Shown here in pieces: positions 17,874-27,652 of a stretch of 64,000 nucleotides of DNA (its first letter is position 1; the number at the start of each line of letters is the position of its first letter). The DNA is from Bacteroidales bacterium. GTDB lineage: Bacteria; Bacteroidota; Bacteroidia; Bacteroidales; JAFGUD01. The stretch covers positions 1 to 64,000 of the forward strand of contig JAFGUD010000262.1 of the NCBI GenBank assembly GCA_016938685.1, read 5' to 3'. Both the position numbers and the translations under genes were made by a program. The notes below the pieces were generated by a model. The model saw only the letters and a program-made list of their open reading frames with translations, was not told the origin of the DNA and did no database searches.

Positions 17874-19211
17874 ATGAAAATAAATAAAATATTATCGGTA
17901 TTTTTTATACTCTTGGTTGTTTTGGCTGGGTGTAAAAAAGATGATTATACCGGACATTCGCAGTTAGTACCTACTAATCCAACTATTACTGTTGATTTGG
18001 GTACTATTGCACCTATGATTGATGGTGTAGATCAGACTCATACTATTACTTTGAATATGGACGTTGCGCAAGTTGTTGATGTTGCTGTTCATGTATTAGT
18101 TTTAGAAGGTACAGCAACTGAAGGTGAAGATTTTTCTGTTCCTTCAGTTATAACTATCCCAGCAGGGAAAACAACAGCTTCATTTAATGTTACTGTTTTG
18201 GCAGATGAAATAAATGAAGAAACTGAAACTTTTAAAATTCAGATTGGTGATGAAAGAACAGCTAATGCTACTTTAACTCCTGTTGAAGCTAATTTTACTA
18301 TTCAAAACTTTTCTGATGCTGATTTAAAAGTAGGATTAAGCTGGGAACCTGCATTTGATGTATATAGCCCTACTGGCGATATCTATGATGCTACTGATTT
18401 AGCTGATCTAATTCTTACTATTTATGATGTTGCCGGCGACTCAATCTATGATCAAGTTGATGGTGGATCATTTGAAGAAGTTGTATTATCTGATACTATG
18501 CCTGATGGAACTTACCAAGTAATGGTATCATTCTGGAGCGCAATGGATCCTGGAACTGATGTTGACTTAAATCTTTTTGTTGATTTCTACCAAATTGGTG
18601 TTTTCTCAGAAACAGATGAATTTCCAGCATTTTTCTCACTTTACACTTCACAAGTTTGTTCAGAAGCTTATGTAATGATTGAAATTGAAAAAGCAGGTTC
18701 AACTTGGACTTCTGTTGATTATGTTGATCCAAATGCTGAGTTTTTAGGCGCTTATGGAGGTACTGATGGTGCTGATCCTGATTACTTATATGATTCAGAA
18801 ATAGTTACTTCGGTATGTGGAACTAGTTTATTGATTACCGGTATTAATTTTGGTTGGATGCAAGATTTCTGGGGTGAAGAGATTATAGCTTCTACTCCTG
18901 TTATTATTACCTTAAATGGTGATAATACTATCACAATAGACGACCAATATTATATCACAACTGAATATAGTGGAGCTCCTTACGATTATGACATTAGAGA
19001 TGTTGTTGGTACTTGGGCTGATGGTGGCGTTTTACATATTGAATATGACATGTATAATACAACTGATGATTATAGTGTTGGTACTTGGTGTTTTGATAAT
19101 GGTTATAGTGATTATACTTATTTTATTGCTGAAGTTACTTTGGGAGCCAAAGCTAGTAATAAAAACGTTGTTAGTCCTAAATCAGAGATTAGAAGATTAA
19201 AAAATAAATAG
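17874..19211 (+). CDS. Lipoprotein with Calx-beta domain
   Basis: 445 residues with a lipobox LAGC (Cys20). A Calx-beta-like domain (about 38-145) is shown by GTATEGEDF, the IPAGKTTASFNVTVLAD block and ETETFKIQI. The remaining 300 residues are beta-rich and contain several Asp-rich loops that could bind calcium. The C-terminus is basic and has no T9SS sorting domain. It is the last gene of the first SusCD operon and is followed by a strong terminator. It is probably a cell-surface binding or structural accessory. Confidence 0.78.
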   Translation: MKINKILSVFFILLVVLAGCKKDDYTGHSQLVPTNPTITVDLGTIAPMIDGVDQTHTITLNMDVAQVVDVAVHVLVLEGTATEGEDFSVPSVITIPAGKTTASFNVTVLADEINEETETFKIQIGDERTANATLTPVEANFTIQNFSDADLKVGLSWEPAFDVYSPTGDIYDATDLADLILTIYDVAGDSIYDQVDGGSFEEVVLSDTMPDGTYQVMVSFWSAMDPGTDVDLNLFVDFYQIGVFSETDEFPAFFSLYTSQVCSEAYVMIEIEKAGSTWTSVDYVDPNAEFLGAYGGTDGADPDYLYDSEIVTSVCGTSLLITGINFGWMQDFWGEEIIASTPVIITLNGDNTITIDDQYYITTEYSGAPYDYDIRDVVGTWADGGVLHIEYDMYNTTDDYSVGTWCFDNGYSDYTYFIAEVTLGAKASNKNVVSPKSEIRRLKNK

Positions 19212-19230
19212 TATTTATAATAAAATTAAG

Positions 19231-19262
19231 AAAGGTTGTCAAATTTGACAACCTTTTTTTTT
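19231..19262 (+). terminator. Terminator of the first SusCD operon
   Basis: AAAGGTTGTCAAA pairs with TTTGACAACCTTT (19231-19256) with almost no loop, followed by a long T-run to 19262. Confidence 0.88.
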
Positions 19263-19386
19263 GATTAAAAATGTTAAATACAATTTGTAAAATGCAACTT
19301 TACTCAAAAAACTTTATCTAAATATTTAGTATTAGTATTTATAGTGAAAATACAATATTTTAGATAAAACAAAAATGTTAAATTTT

Positions 19387-19418
19387 TTGTTTTATTAGTT
19401 TAAATATCCTTAAATTTG
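19387..19418 (+). promoter_or_regulatory. Promoter of the second SusCD operon
   Basis: TTG at 19387-19389, a 21-nt spacer and TAAATTTG at 19411-19418. The leader to the ATG at 19472 is about 45 nt. The rest of 19263-19471 is AT-rich with no other feature I can support. Confidence 0.55.
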
Positions 19419-19471
19419 TAGGAAATTTTGAGTTACTAAAAATATCTTATATTAATCAAAACTAATTATTT

Positions 19472-22400
19472 ATGAAAAAATTAACTTTTTTACTTTTCTT
19501 AATTGGCTTTTTTAGTTTCAGTATGTTTTCACAAACTACTGTGATTGGAAAAGTCATGGATGAAAATGGAGAGGGAATTCCAGGTGCAATTGTAAAGGTG
19601 AAAAGTGTGAATGTAGCTACAATGACAGATTTTGGCGGTTCATACTCAATTACAGTTCCAGAAGGAGGAAAAACCCTTGTTTATTCCTTTACTGGAAGAG
19701 AAACTGTAGAGAAAGAAATATCAGGGACAGAGATGGATATTAATTTATTCTCTGCTGATAAACAGATTACAGAGGTTAAAATTATTGGTATGGGTATCAA
19801 AAGAGATGAAAAAAAGATTGGATATGCCGTATCGACAGTTGATGGTGATGATGTTGTAAAAAGCAGAACAAGTAGTGCAATGAATGCTTTACAAGGTAAG
19901 ATACCCGGAGTTAATATCACTACTGCGTCAGGTGCTCCTGGTGCTTCAACAAGAGTAATTTTTAGAGGTTTTTCAACTTTATATGGTAGTAATCAACCGT
20001 TATATATAATTGATGGAATACCTGTAAATAATGGAGCTTCTGGGAGTATTTCTCTTAATGGAGGTACAGATTTTGGTAATCAAGCTAATGATGTTAATCC
20101 AAATGATATCGAAAGTATCTCATTCTTAAAAGGTTCTGCAGCAACTGCTATTTATGGAAATAGAGCGGCAAATGGTGTTGTAATTATTACAACAAAAAGT
20201 GGAGATGGAGCAATAAAAGGTATGGAAATTACTATAAATTCTTCTGCTCAATTTTCTACTCCTCTTAGATTGCCTCAATTCCAAAATTTATACGGACAAG
20301 GAATTTTTGGAAACTGGGATTTATTCGAGAATACTAGTTATGGACCAAAATATGACAATAAACTACATTACTGGGGGCATGTGGTTGATGGAGAACGTTT
20401 AATTAAACCATATAGTGCATTACCAAACAATGTTGCTGATTTCTTTGAAGTTGGAAAATTTTTCCAAAATTCGGTTTCAATTTCTGGAGGAAGTAAATCA
20501 ACTAGTTATAGATTTTCCTTTTCTAATGTATTGAGTGATGGAATTATGCCATATAATCAAGATTGGTATAATAGAAATACAGCTTCATTTCACGGTGCTA
20601 CAAAATTGTCAAATAAAATATCAAGTGAGGCATCGGTTACTTATGTAAATAAAAAGAACCGCTTTGTTCCAACGGGTCAGGGAGGACAATCAGTTTGGAA
20701 TAATGTTTTGCAACAACCAAGAGATATTCCTATTATAGAGCTTGCCAATATTGAAGATAAATTTTTTAATAATGATAATTATTATAGCCCTTATACCACA
20801 AATCCTTATTGGCCTCTTTTAGAAAATGGAAACAATAATAACGAGGATCGTGTTTATGGAATGGTTTCTTTAACTTACGATGTTTCTCCAAATTTAAAAA
20901 TCATGTGTAGACTTGGAGAGGACGTATCTAATAGACAACTTAAAGAGTGGCGTGCTTACAAAATAAATTCAATTGATGGTAGAAATTTTGATGTAGATAA
21001 TGAGGAAGGTTTTGTGTCAACATACACACAAATGAGAAATCAGTTAAATTCGGATCTACTTGCTACTTATTCAAACAATTTTGGTCATTTTAGTTTAAAT
21101 GCTCTTGTAGGACACAATCTAAATCAACAATTATATCAGAGTGTTTATCAAGGTGCTGTTGGTATCAGTGTTCCTAATTTCTATCATATTTCAAATACTT
21201 ATGGAACTCCTTCTGTTTCAGAATATTCTTCTATTTATAGATTAGTTGGTGTATATGGAAACGTTGAACTTAGTTACATGTCTTGGTTAACCCTTGCCGT
21301 TAGTGCTCGTAATGACTGGTCTTCGACATTACCTCATGAAAATAATAGTTTCTTTTATCCTGGTGTAAGTTTAGGTTGGGTATTTACTGATGCCTTTAAT
21401 AAATTTGAGGATTGGAAGAAAGTATTTAGTTATGGAAAAATTAGAGTTAGCTATGGCCAAACTGGAAATGATGCCGGCGTATATAGTGTGTATCCTTATC
21501 TATATCAGCCTGGTCGCTTCCCTTTGCCTAGTAATGTTAATGCATTTTCCGAAGGAAACAGTAAAGGTAATGACGATTTGAGACCGGAATTAACATCCGA
21601 GTTTGAAGTTGGTACTGATCTGCGTTTTATTAATGGAAAATATAGAATAGATTTTACTTATTATGATAAAACAATTAAAGATTTAATTTTTAATGTTGAA
21701 AAAGCTTCTTCAACTGGTTATACATACCAAACAACTAATTTAGGATCTATTAGAAATCATGGAGTAGAACTTTTGGTTAGTAGTAATTTTGTAGAAAGAG
21801 AAAACCTAAACATAACTTTTACTGTAAACTTTTCAATTAATCGTTCTGAGGTGGTTGAATTAGGTGCTGGCATGGAAAGTTATGATATATTTGGATTACT
21901 AGGAGGTACAGAACATTATTTCAGGGTTTATCCAAGATCTATCGACGCTACTACAGGAGAAACTATTAGTGGAAGCCCTATTGGGGTTTTTGAAATATCT
22001 GCACCAGAAATTTATACTGATGATAATGGAGAAGAACATGTTGTTGTTAATCCACAGGGTGTTCCTAAATTAGCTACTTCTGGTTATGATACTTGGGGTA
22101 AATCAGAGTACGATTTTATGTCAGGATTTATTTTAGATATGAGAATATTCAAAATAATAAATGTAAGTGCAACAGTTGATTGGAGACAAGGTGGTTGGAT
22201 GCATTCTAGAACCGCTGGTATGGTATATTTTACAGGAACAACTCCTGCTACGCTATATAATGATAGACAACCATTTGTAGTTCCGAATTCTGTAATTCAA
22301 GTTGATACTGACGATGATGGAAATCCTGTATATGTTGAAAATACGGTTCCTGTTCTATATGATGTATTGGGCGGTTCCGCTAATTCTTATTGGGATTTAG

Positions 22401-22687
22401 GAGGCACTCTTCTTGGTGGACATGAATTAGTTTCTAAAACATTTGTGAAACTTAGAGATGTTTCTATTTCTGTTAATGTTCCAAATAAATGGTTACAAAA
22501 ATCTCCGTTTGGTATGGTAAGCGTAGGATTTGTAGGTAATAATTTATTGTTATGGACTCCTGCTACAAATAATTTTATTGATCCTGAGTTAACAACATAC
22601 GGTAACGATTTGTATGCTGAATTCGGAGAGTTTGGTGCTACTCCTTCTGTTAGAACTCTCGGGTTTAGTTTAACAGTTAAATTTTAA
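19472..22687 (+). CDS. SusC/RagA-family TonB-dependent outer-membrane transporter
   Basis: A 1071-residue SusC-type barrel. A signal peptide (about 1-20, ending MFSQ) is followed by a carboxypeptidase-regulatory-like domain (about 22-95), the link VKIIGMGIKRDEKKIGYAV, a plug domain (about 115-255, with GNRAANGVVIITTKSGD) and the barrel with an aromatic end (LTVKF). It is clearly a different family member from the SusC at 12363, not a recent copy: loops and extracellular segments differ widely. It heads the second operon of four genes. Confidence 0.93.
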   Translation: MKKLTFLLFLIGFFSFSMFSQTTVIGKVMDENGEGIPGAIVKVKSVNVATMTDFGGSYSITVPEGGKTLVYSFTGRETVEKEISGTEMDINLFSADKQITEVKIIGMGIKRDEKKIGYAVSTVDGDDVVKSRTSSAMNALQGKIPGVNITTASGAPGASTRVIFRGFSTLYGSNQPLYIIDGIPVNNGASGSISLNGGTDFGNQANDVNPNDIESISFLKGSAATAIYGNRAANGVVIITTKSGDGAIKGMEITINSSAQFSTPLRLPQFQNLYGQGIFGNWDLFENTSYGPKYDNKLHYWGHVVDGERLIKPYSALPNNVADFFEVGKFFQNSVSISGGSKSTSYRFSFSNVLSDGIMPYNQDWYNRNTASFHGATKLSNKISSEASVTYVNKKNRFVPTGQGGQSVWNNVLQQPRDIPIIELANIEDKFFNNDNYYSPYTTNPYWPLLENGNNNNEDRVYGMVSLTYDVSPNLKIMCRLGEDVSNRQLKEWRAYKINSIDGRNFDVDNEEGFVSTYTQMRNQLNSDLLATYSNNFGHFSLNALVGHNLNQQLYQSVYQGAVGISVPNFYHISNTYGTPSVSEYSSIYRLVGVYGNVELSYMSWLTLAVSARNDWSSTLPHENNSFFYPGVSLGWVFTDAFNKFEDWKKVFSYGKIRVSYGQTGNDAGVYSVYPYLYQPGRFPLPSNVNAFSEGNSKGNDDLRPELTSEFEVGTDLRFINGKYRIDFTYYDKTIKDLIFNVEKASSTGYTYQTTNLGSIRNHGVELLVSSNFVERENLNITFTVNFSINRSEVVELGAGMESYDIFGLLGGTEHYFRVYPRSIDATTGETISGSPIGVFEISAPEIYTDDNGEEHVVVNPQGVPKLATSGYDTWGKSEYDFMSGFILDMRIFKIINVSATVDWRQGGWMHSRTAGMVYFTGTTPATLYNDRQPFVVPNSVIQVDTDDDGNPVYVENTVPVLYDVLGGSANSYWDLGGTLLGGHELVSKTFVKLRDVSISVNVPNKWLQKSPFGMVSVGFVGNNLLLWTPATNNFIDPELTTYGNDLYAEFGEFGATPSVRTLGFSLTVKF

Positions 22688-22759
22688 TCATTAAATGAAA
22701 ATTATTTCAAATTCTGTAAGTAATTATTTGTTTACACAGTATTTTATAAAATAATAAAT

Positions 22760-24307
22760 ATGAAAAAATTAATAATTTTAATATTTGTAACAGCTGTCAT
22801 CTTTTCAGTTAGTTGCAAAAAGTTTTTAGATGTAAATCATGATCCTAATAATCTGGAACCAGAATATGTTTCTGTAGACTTGGTATTTCCAGCTGCTGTG
22901 GAAAATTCTGCCAGTATTATAGGTAGTTATGGATTGATGGTTGGTGAAATATGGTCGCAACACTGGACGTCTGATGCTAACGCTCCTCAGTACCAATCTG
23001 AGGATAGTTATCAGGTTACTGCTGGTGATTACAATTATGATATTGGTTTATGGTCCAGTTTATATGCAGGTGCATTGAAAGACTATGAATTTATCAGAGA
23101 AAAATGTTTAGTTGATAGCAATTGGACTTATTATCTTATGGCTACTACAATGCAGTGTTATACTTTTCAGTTGTTAGCTGATTTCTTTGATCAAATACCT
23201 GTTACAGAAGCTTTAAAAGGTGTAGATAATCCTATTTATAACTCTGGACAAGAGGTTTATGATATATTGAATGAAAGATTAAACTTTGCATTAGCTCAAA
23301 ATCTTGACGCAGCTACTTGCTTAGTTCCTGGTAAAGATGATTTAGTTTTTCAGGGAGAAATGGGTAATTGGATTGCTTTTGCTAATACTCTAAAATTAAA
23401 AATGTTTTTGAGACAGGTTTATGTTTCTGGAAATCATGCTGTTGATAGTATTTCTGCTTTAGTTAATAGTGGCGTTGATTTTATTACAATTGATGCTACT
23501 TTTACTGATTTTGTTGATGAATCAGGTAGGGACAACTATATGTACGCAATGGAATTTAGAGGTGGAAATATGAATATGAGAGCTAGTAAAACATTGCTAG
23601 ATTTCTTAGTTGAAAAAGGTGATAATAGATATGAATATATCTTCAAGCCGGCTAACAGTGCTGGCGATTATAACGGTATGTATCAAGGAGATTACAGAAA
23701 CGAATATTCTTATGTAGGTGACGATAGCCCTGATTTATCAAGTCCAAGAATTATTTCTTCAATGCCTATGTATTTTATGTCGGCATCTGAAAGTTATTTC
23801 TTACAAGCAGAAGCTGCTTTGAGAATAGGCAGTGGAATGGATTCAATGTATTATACATTAGGTATTTTAGCTGATATTAACAGATTGGAAAGTACATTTA
23901 TGCCGACAGATGCTAACCTAGATAATATTGATGTTGATACAATATTAAATTTTTATGCACAATATGATATTTCAGCTAGTTTTGAAAGTAAACTGGAGAA
24001 AATTATTGTTCAAAAATGGGTTGCTTTAGCTAATATAGGTGGTTTTGAAACATTTTTTGAGCATAATAGAACAGGATATCCAAGAGAAAGTTCTTTAAGT
24101 CCTTCGGAAAGTAATTTTGCTACTGACTATGTAAAAGGAAGCTGGATTGTTTCACTTACTGGGGTACTTTCTCCTCCTGTTCGATATCCAAAAAGACTTA
24201 TTTATACTAGTAATGAGCAGAGTAAAAATATTAACACACCAGCAGTAGAACCACTTAATAGTCCTATTTGGTGGGATCAAAAGGAGTATCCTTATGTTTA
24301 TGAATAG
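22760..24307 (+). CDS. SusD/RagB-family lipoprotein (SusD-like 2 type)
   Basis: A 515-residue lipoprotein with a lipobox SVSC (Cys19), the early motif DVNHDPNNLEPEYV and the late block IVQKWVALANIGGFETFFEHNRTGYP-type near 410-435, as in SusD-like 2 proteins. It partners the SusC upstream (72-nt gap without terminator). Its last codons overlap the longest reading of the next gene, whose true start is probably 24330. Confidence 0.91.
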   Translation: MKKLIILIFVTAVIFSVSCKKFLDVNHDPNNLEPEYVSVDLVFPAAVENSASIIGSYGLMVGEIWSQHWTSDANAPQYQSEDSYQVTAGDYNYDIGLWSSLYAGALKDYEFIREKCLVDSNWTYYLMATTMQCYTFQLLADFFDQIPVTEALKGVDNPIYNSGQEVYDILNERLNFALAQNLDAATCLVPGKDDLVFQGEMGNWIAFANTLKLKMFLRQVYVSGNHAVDSISALVNSGVDFITIDATFTDFVDESGRDNYMYAMEFRGGNMNMRASKTLLDFLVEKGDNRYEYIFKPANSAGDYNGMYQGDYRNEYSYVGDDSPDLSSPRIISSMPMYFMSASESYFLQAEAALRIGSGMDSMYYTLGILADINRLESTFMPTDANLDNIDVDTILNFYAQYDISASFESKLEKIIVQKWVALANIGGFETFFEHNRTGYPRESSLSPSESNFATDYVKGSWIVSLTGVLSPPVRYPKRLIYTSNEQSKNINTPAVEPLNSPIWWDQKEYPYVYE

Positions 24308-24329
24308 TAAAATTTTAAAAAATAAAAAT

Positions 24330-25004
24330 ATGAGTAAAATTACATATATAATATTAGTCTTTATATTAGTTGGTTTAAATAGTTGTAATTTGTTTTATGA
24401 TATTGATACAACTAATGTTTCTGTTGTCTCAACAAAACCTGTTATTCAAGTATTAGGAGATGAAATACAAAGTATTAAAGTTGGGGGGACTTATCAAGAG
24501 GAAGGATGTATTGTTTCTGTGACAGCTGACTCTACAGATTATCCGTATGAATATATTGGTGCCCCTGATGTTAATACAGCTGGTTTTTATATTGTAACCT
24601 ATACTGCTGTTAATGGTTTTGGTTGGAAATCAAGAGCATTTAGATCTATTTTAGTTCATGAAGGTAATAGTGGATATTCAGATGATATTGCTGGTAATTA
24701 CGAGTCGGGTATAATCGAAGATTTAAAAAAACGTTCTTCAATATCAAAGTATGACGTTGACGGCTTTTGGTATATTTCTGATGGCTATGGGCAATTAGGT
24801 ACGAAACTCCCCATTATTTTTGCTGATAAGGGAGATGGTATTAATTATGGCATTGTACCAAATGATATTCCTGATTTTGGATTGGTTACAGGAACCGCTG
24901 TTCGAAATAGTCTAATGAATAGTTTTACATTTAGTCTACGGATCGAAATGTTGGATGGTAGTGTCTTAAATCAAAGTTTTATTTGGAAATTGAAATTAAA
25001 TTAA
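24330..25004 (+). CDS. Lipoprotein with bacterial Ig-like (DUF5011/BT_2262-type) domain
   Basis: A 224-residue lipoprotein. The ATG at 24330 gives the signal MSKITYIILVFILVGLNSC with Cys19; earlier ATGs at 24294 and 24300 would add a charged extension. The segment from about 35 to 108 carries the pattern of bacterial Ig-like DUF5011 domains: VIQVLGDEIQSIKVGGTYQE, then PDVNTAGFYIVTYTAVNGFG. The C-terminal half (about 115-224) is beta-rich. It resembles the BT_2262-type lipoproteins that follow SusCD pairs in Bacteroides. Probably a surface accessory binder. Confidence 0.75.
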   Translation: MSKITYIILVFILVGLNSCNLFYDIDTTNVSVVSTKPVIQVLGDEIQSIKVGGTYQEEGCIVSVTADSTDYPYEYIGAPDVNTAGFYIVTYTAVNGFGWKSRAFRSILVHEGNSGYSDDIAGNYESGIIEDLKKRSSISKYDVDGFWYISDGYGQLGTKLPIIFADKGDGINYGIVPNDIPDFGLVTGTAVRNSLMNSFTFSLRIEMLDGSVLNQSFIWKLKLN

Positions 25005-25014
25005 AAATAATATT

Positions 25015-25590
25015 ATGAAATTATTTTATAAGCTTTTTGTAGCAACAATAGTTGTATTGACTTTTCAGTCTTGTGATTTTTATAGAGATTGGAATGAGTA
25101 TGTCGACTATTCGGAAGCATATCCCATTTGTGGTGAGTATATGGTAAGAGATTTCGAAAGCAATGATGATTTGCTTGCAGACGATCCTTACAATGATTGG
25201 TATCATATTTATATTTATAATAAATCATATAACCCTACACACGATTCTATATGGATTGATAATAGAACCGGACATCCAGTAACAGGACCGACGTATAACT
25301 TTAAGTATAAAATAAAATGTAAAGCAGATACTATTGCTTTAAGTTTTGATACAGATATGGCTGGTGATATTATTGGATATAATGTTAATCCTTTAGATAC
25401 ATGTGTTCATGTGACTATTGCTAATAGCAAAATATGGGACGTTTCTGATGATATTTCCGACCCTACGCCGGATAGTATTTACTTTGAATTTACATATTAT
25501 AATAAAGCTGGGACTAACCTAGGAACTTTCATTACAACCGGACATAGAAAAACTGGCTGGGAAGAAATTCAAAATGACGATAATATGTAA
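25015..25590 (+). CDS. Lipid_bd-like (putative lipid-binding hydrolase family) lipoprotein
   Basis: A 191-residue lipoprotein with lipobox FQSC (Cys20). The pattern of an early CGEYMV, a central HDSIWIDNRTGHPV and following FKYKIKC strands resembles the PF12888 group (lipid-binding putative hydrolases) that often ends SusCD operons. No catalytic motif is certain. It is the fourth gene of the second operon, 10 nt after the preceding stop. Confidence 0.6.
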   Translation: MKLFYKLFVATIVVLTFQSCDFYRDWNEYVDYSEAYPICGEYMVRDFESNDDLLADDPYNDWYHIYIYNKSYNPTHDSIWIDNRTGHPVTGPTYNFKYKIKCKADTIALSFDTDMAGDIIGYNVNPLDTCVHVTIANSKIWDVSDDISDPTPDSIYFEFTYYNKAGTNLGTFITTGHRKTGWEEIQNDDNM

Positions 25591-25724
25591 TTAATTCTTA
25601 GACTATGATCTAAATTGTTCTAATTTTAGGTGCTTTTTAAATCTAAAACCAAGTAGATTATAGTTTATTATTTTTTTTAACAATAATTTTATTGTATTTA
25701 ATTTGTAAATTTAAAATTTTAATT

Positions 25725-27569
25725 ATGAAAAAAATTTTATTATCACTAATTGCATTGTTTTTTGCAATTTCAGTGTTTGGACAAGGTGATGTGATTGAAA
25801 AAAATTACATTTATACTAAAGCTACTCCTAAGGTAGCTCCAACAAAAGTAAAAGTAGAAAAGTTAGTTATGGGTAAAAATTATGATCTTATTGGACAGAC
25901 TAATTATGACCTTCAAACTAATGCATCTTCTGCTCAACGTTTGGTTTGTTATCCAGATGGTAAAATGTCTGCTGTTTGGATTCAATATCAAGGATCTAGC
26001 GTTCTTACTGCTCCTGATAGAGGAACTGGTTATGCGCATTATGATGGTACAGAATGGGTTTTTGATGAAACTAGTGGAAATCAAAGATTAGAAGGTACTC
26101 AAAGAGCAGGTTGGGGTACTCTTATGACAAATGGTACTGAAGAAATGAATATCAGCCATATTTCATCTAGCAATGGTTTATTTTGTATGAGCCAAACTGT
26201 TGGTTCTGCCGGTTCATCTTGGTCTCGTTCTGATATTACCAGCGGTACAGAACCAATGTTGTGGCCTTGTACTGCATCATCAGGCGACAATTATTATGCA
26301 ATTGCTGTTGATGATTATACTGCAAATTCTTCAGACATAGAAGGTTTACATTTTTATCGTTCTCCTGATGCTGGTGCAAATTGGTCTTATGAAGGTATTC
26401 TTCCTGAATTTTCAACTCATTTTGCACATGCCGGTGGGGACAATTATTCTATAGATGCCAGAGATGATATTGTTGCTATTGTTTATATGGGAGCATATAA
26501 TGATGCTATCTTATGGAAGTCAACTGATAATGGTGATAATTGGGATATTACAGTTATTGGCGATATGCCTGATGATGGATATAATAATTTTGGAGCAATA
26601 TATGATCATAATAGTAATTCGGTTGCTGATACTATTATTTCAACTGATGGTTCATGTGATGTTGTTATTGATTCAGATGGTTTAGTACATGTTGTTTTCT
26701 CTAAGGGAGGACATATTGACAATGAAAGTACTGGAGAAGGTGACGCAGGGTTTTATTTTTATTTATTATCAGATTGGGTTGTTTATTGGAATGAAAGTTA
26801 CGGAGAAGCAACTTGGAATGAAAGTTTATTTGATGGTGACAGACTAGAAATGGCGTTTAATAATCTAGATACAATTGGATACAGTTTTGACTTAGATGGT
26901 AATGACACTATTTGGAATTTTGCTGCATTCGCTCCTAATGGAACTTCAATTTCATCATTAAGTAGTATTGCTTCAAGTGACGATGGTTATATATTTGTTG
27001 CTTTTCAAACTGTAATGGATGGAGACAATTATGTTAATCCTAATGCGACTCCTGAACCTGAATCATTTAGGGGAGTTTTTATTTTAACAAGAACTCCTGA
27101 GGGAGAATGGCTTGATCCATTTTTAGTGTCTGATAATTCAGGAGAGTGGGTTTTTCCAAATCTAGCTAAAAATATAGTTGATGGCAAGGTGAGATTAATT
27201 ACTCAGTATGACAATGAGCCTGGAACTTATATGGACACAAGAAATGACCCAGAACCAGATCCTATTACTGATAATTATATTATTTACATTGAAATTCCAG
27301 TTACTACTTTAACAGGTGTTAAAGAAATTTCTGCAAACCAATTAAACATTAATGTTTATCCTAATCCTGCTACTGATTTTGTTACTGTTGAAAATGTAGA
27401 AGGTGCTACAATATCTGTATACAATACTTTAGGTTCTCTTGTTGAAACTATTGTTGCAGATGGTAATACAACTACTATTGATATGGCTAACTACGCAGCT
27501 GGAACTTATATTTTAAAAGTTGCTTCTGAAAGTGGAGTTGGCTCTGCTAAAATTGTTAAAATCAAATAA
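25725..27569 (+). CDS. Secreted Asp-box (sialidase-like fold) protein with T9SS sorting domain
   Basis: A 614-residue exported protein. The ATG at 25725 gives the signal MKKILLSLIALFFAISVFGQ. Two Asp-boxes (S-x-D-x-G-x-x-W) are seen as SPDAGANW and STDNGDNW in the first half, pointing to a beta-propeller like that of sialidases and related BNR proteins. The catalytic arginine triad of true sialidases cannot be identified by eye, so enzyme activity is not claimed. The last 75 residues form a type A sorting domain (NVYPNPATDFVTVEN to the terminal KIVKIK), so it should be secreted through the type IX system. It lies 134 nt after the second SusCD operon and may belong to the same system. Confidence 0.82.
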   Translation: MKKILLSLIALFFAISVFGQGDVIEKNYIYTKATPKVAPTKVKVEKLVMGKNYDLIGQTNYDLQTNASSAQRLVCYPDGKMSAVWIQYQGSSVLTAPDRGTGYAHYDGTEWVFDETSGNQRLEGTQRAGWGTLMTNGTEEMNISHISSSNGLFCMSQTVGSAGSSWSRSDITSGTEPMLWPCTASSGDNYYAIAVDDYTANSSDIEGLHFYRSPDAGANWSYEGILPEFSTHFAHAGGDNYSIDARDDIVAIVYMGAYNDAILWKSTDNGDNWDITVIGDMPDDGYNNFGAIYDHNSNSVADTIISTDGSCDVVIDSDGLVHVVFSKGGHIDNESTGEGDAGFYFYLLSDWVVYWNESYGEATWNESLFDGDRLEMAFNNLDTIGYSFDLDGNDTIWNFAAFAPNGTSISSLSSIASSDDGYIFVAFQTVMDGDNYVNPNATPEPESFRGVFILTRTPEGEWLDPFLVSDNSGEWVFPNLAKNIVDGKVRLITQYDNEPGTYMDTRNDPEPDPITDNYIIYIEIPVTTLTGVKEISANQLNINVYPNPATDFVTVENVEGATISVYNTLGSLVETIVADGNTTTIDMANYAAGTYILKVASESGVGSAKIVKIK

Positions 27570-27590
27570 TTTTTAACTTATTTATACTTT

Positions 27591-27628
27591 AAAAAGCTTA
27601 TTCTATACTTAGGATAAGCTTTTTTTTA
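27591..27628 (+). terminator. Terminator after the Asp-box protein gene
   Basis: AAAAAGCTTAT near 27591-27601 pairs with ATAAGCTTTTT near 27614-27625 across a short loop, followed by more T residues. Confidence 0.82.
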
Positions 27629-27652
27629 TCTTTGCATAAATTTATTTTAAAG

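Noticed and set aside
12363-25590. A classical polysaccharide utilisation locus
   Set aside because: No glycoside hydrolase, lyase, sulfatase or hybrid two-component regulator is present, so a glycan substrate is not supported.
12240-27570. The SusCD region as a mobile or recently acquired island
   Set aside because: No integrase, transposase, tRNA or direct repeat bounds it, and base composition is like the rest. The different codon use is explained by likely high expression.
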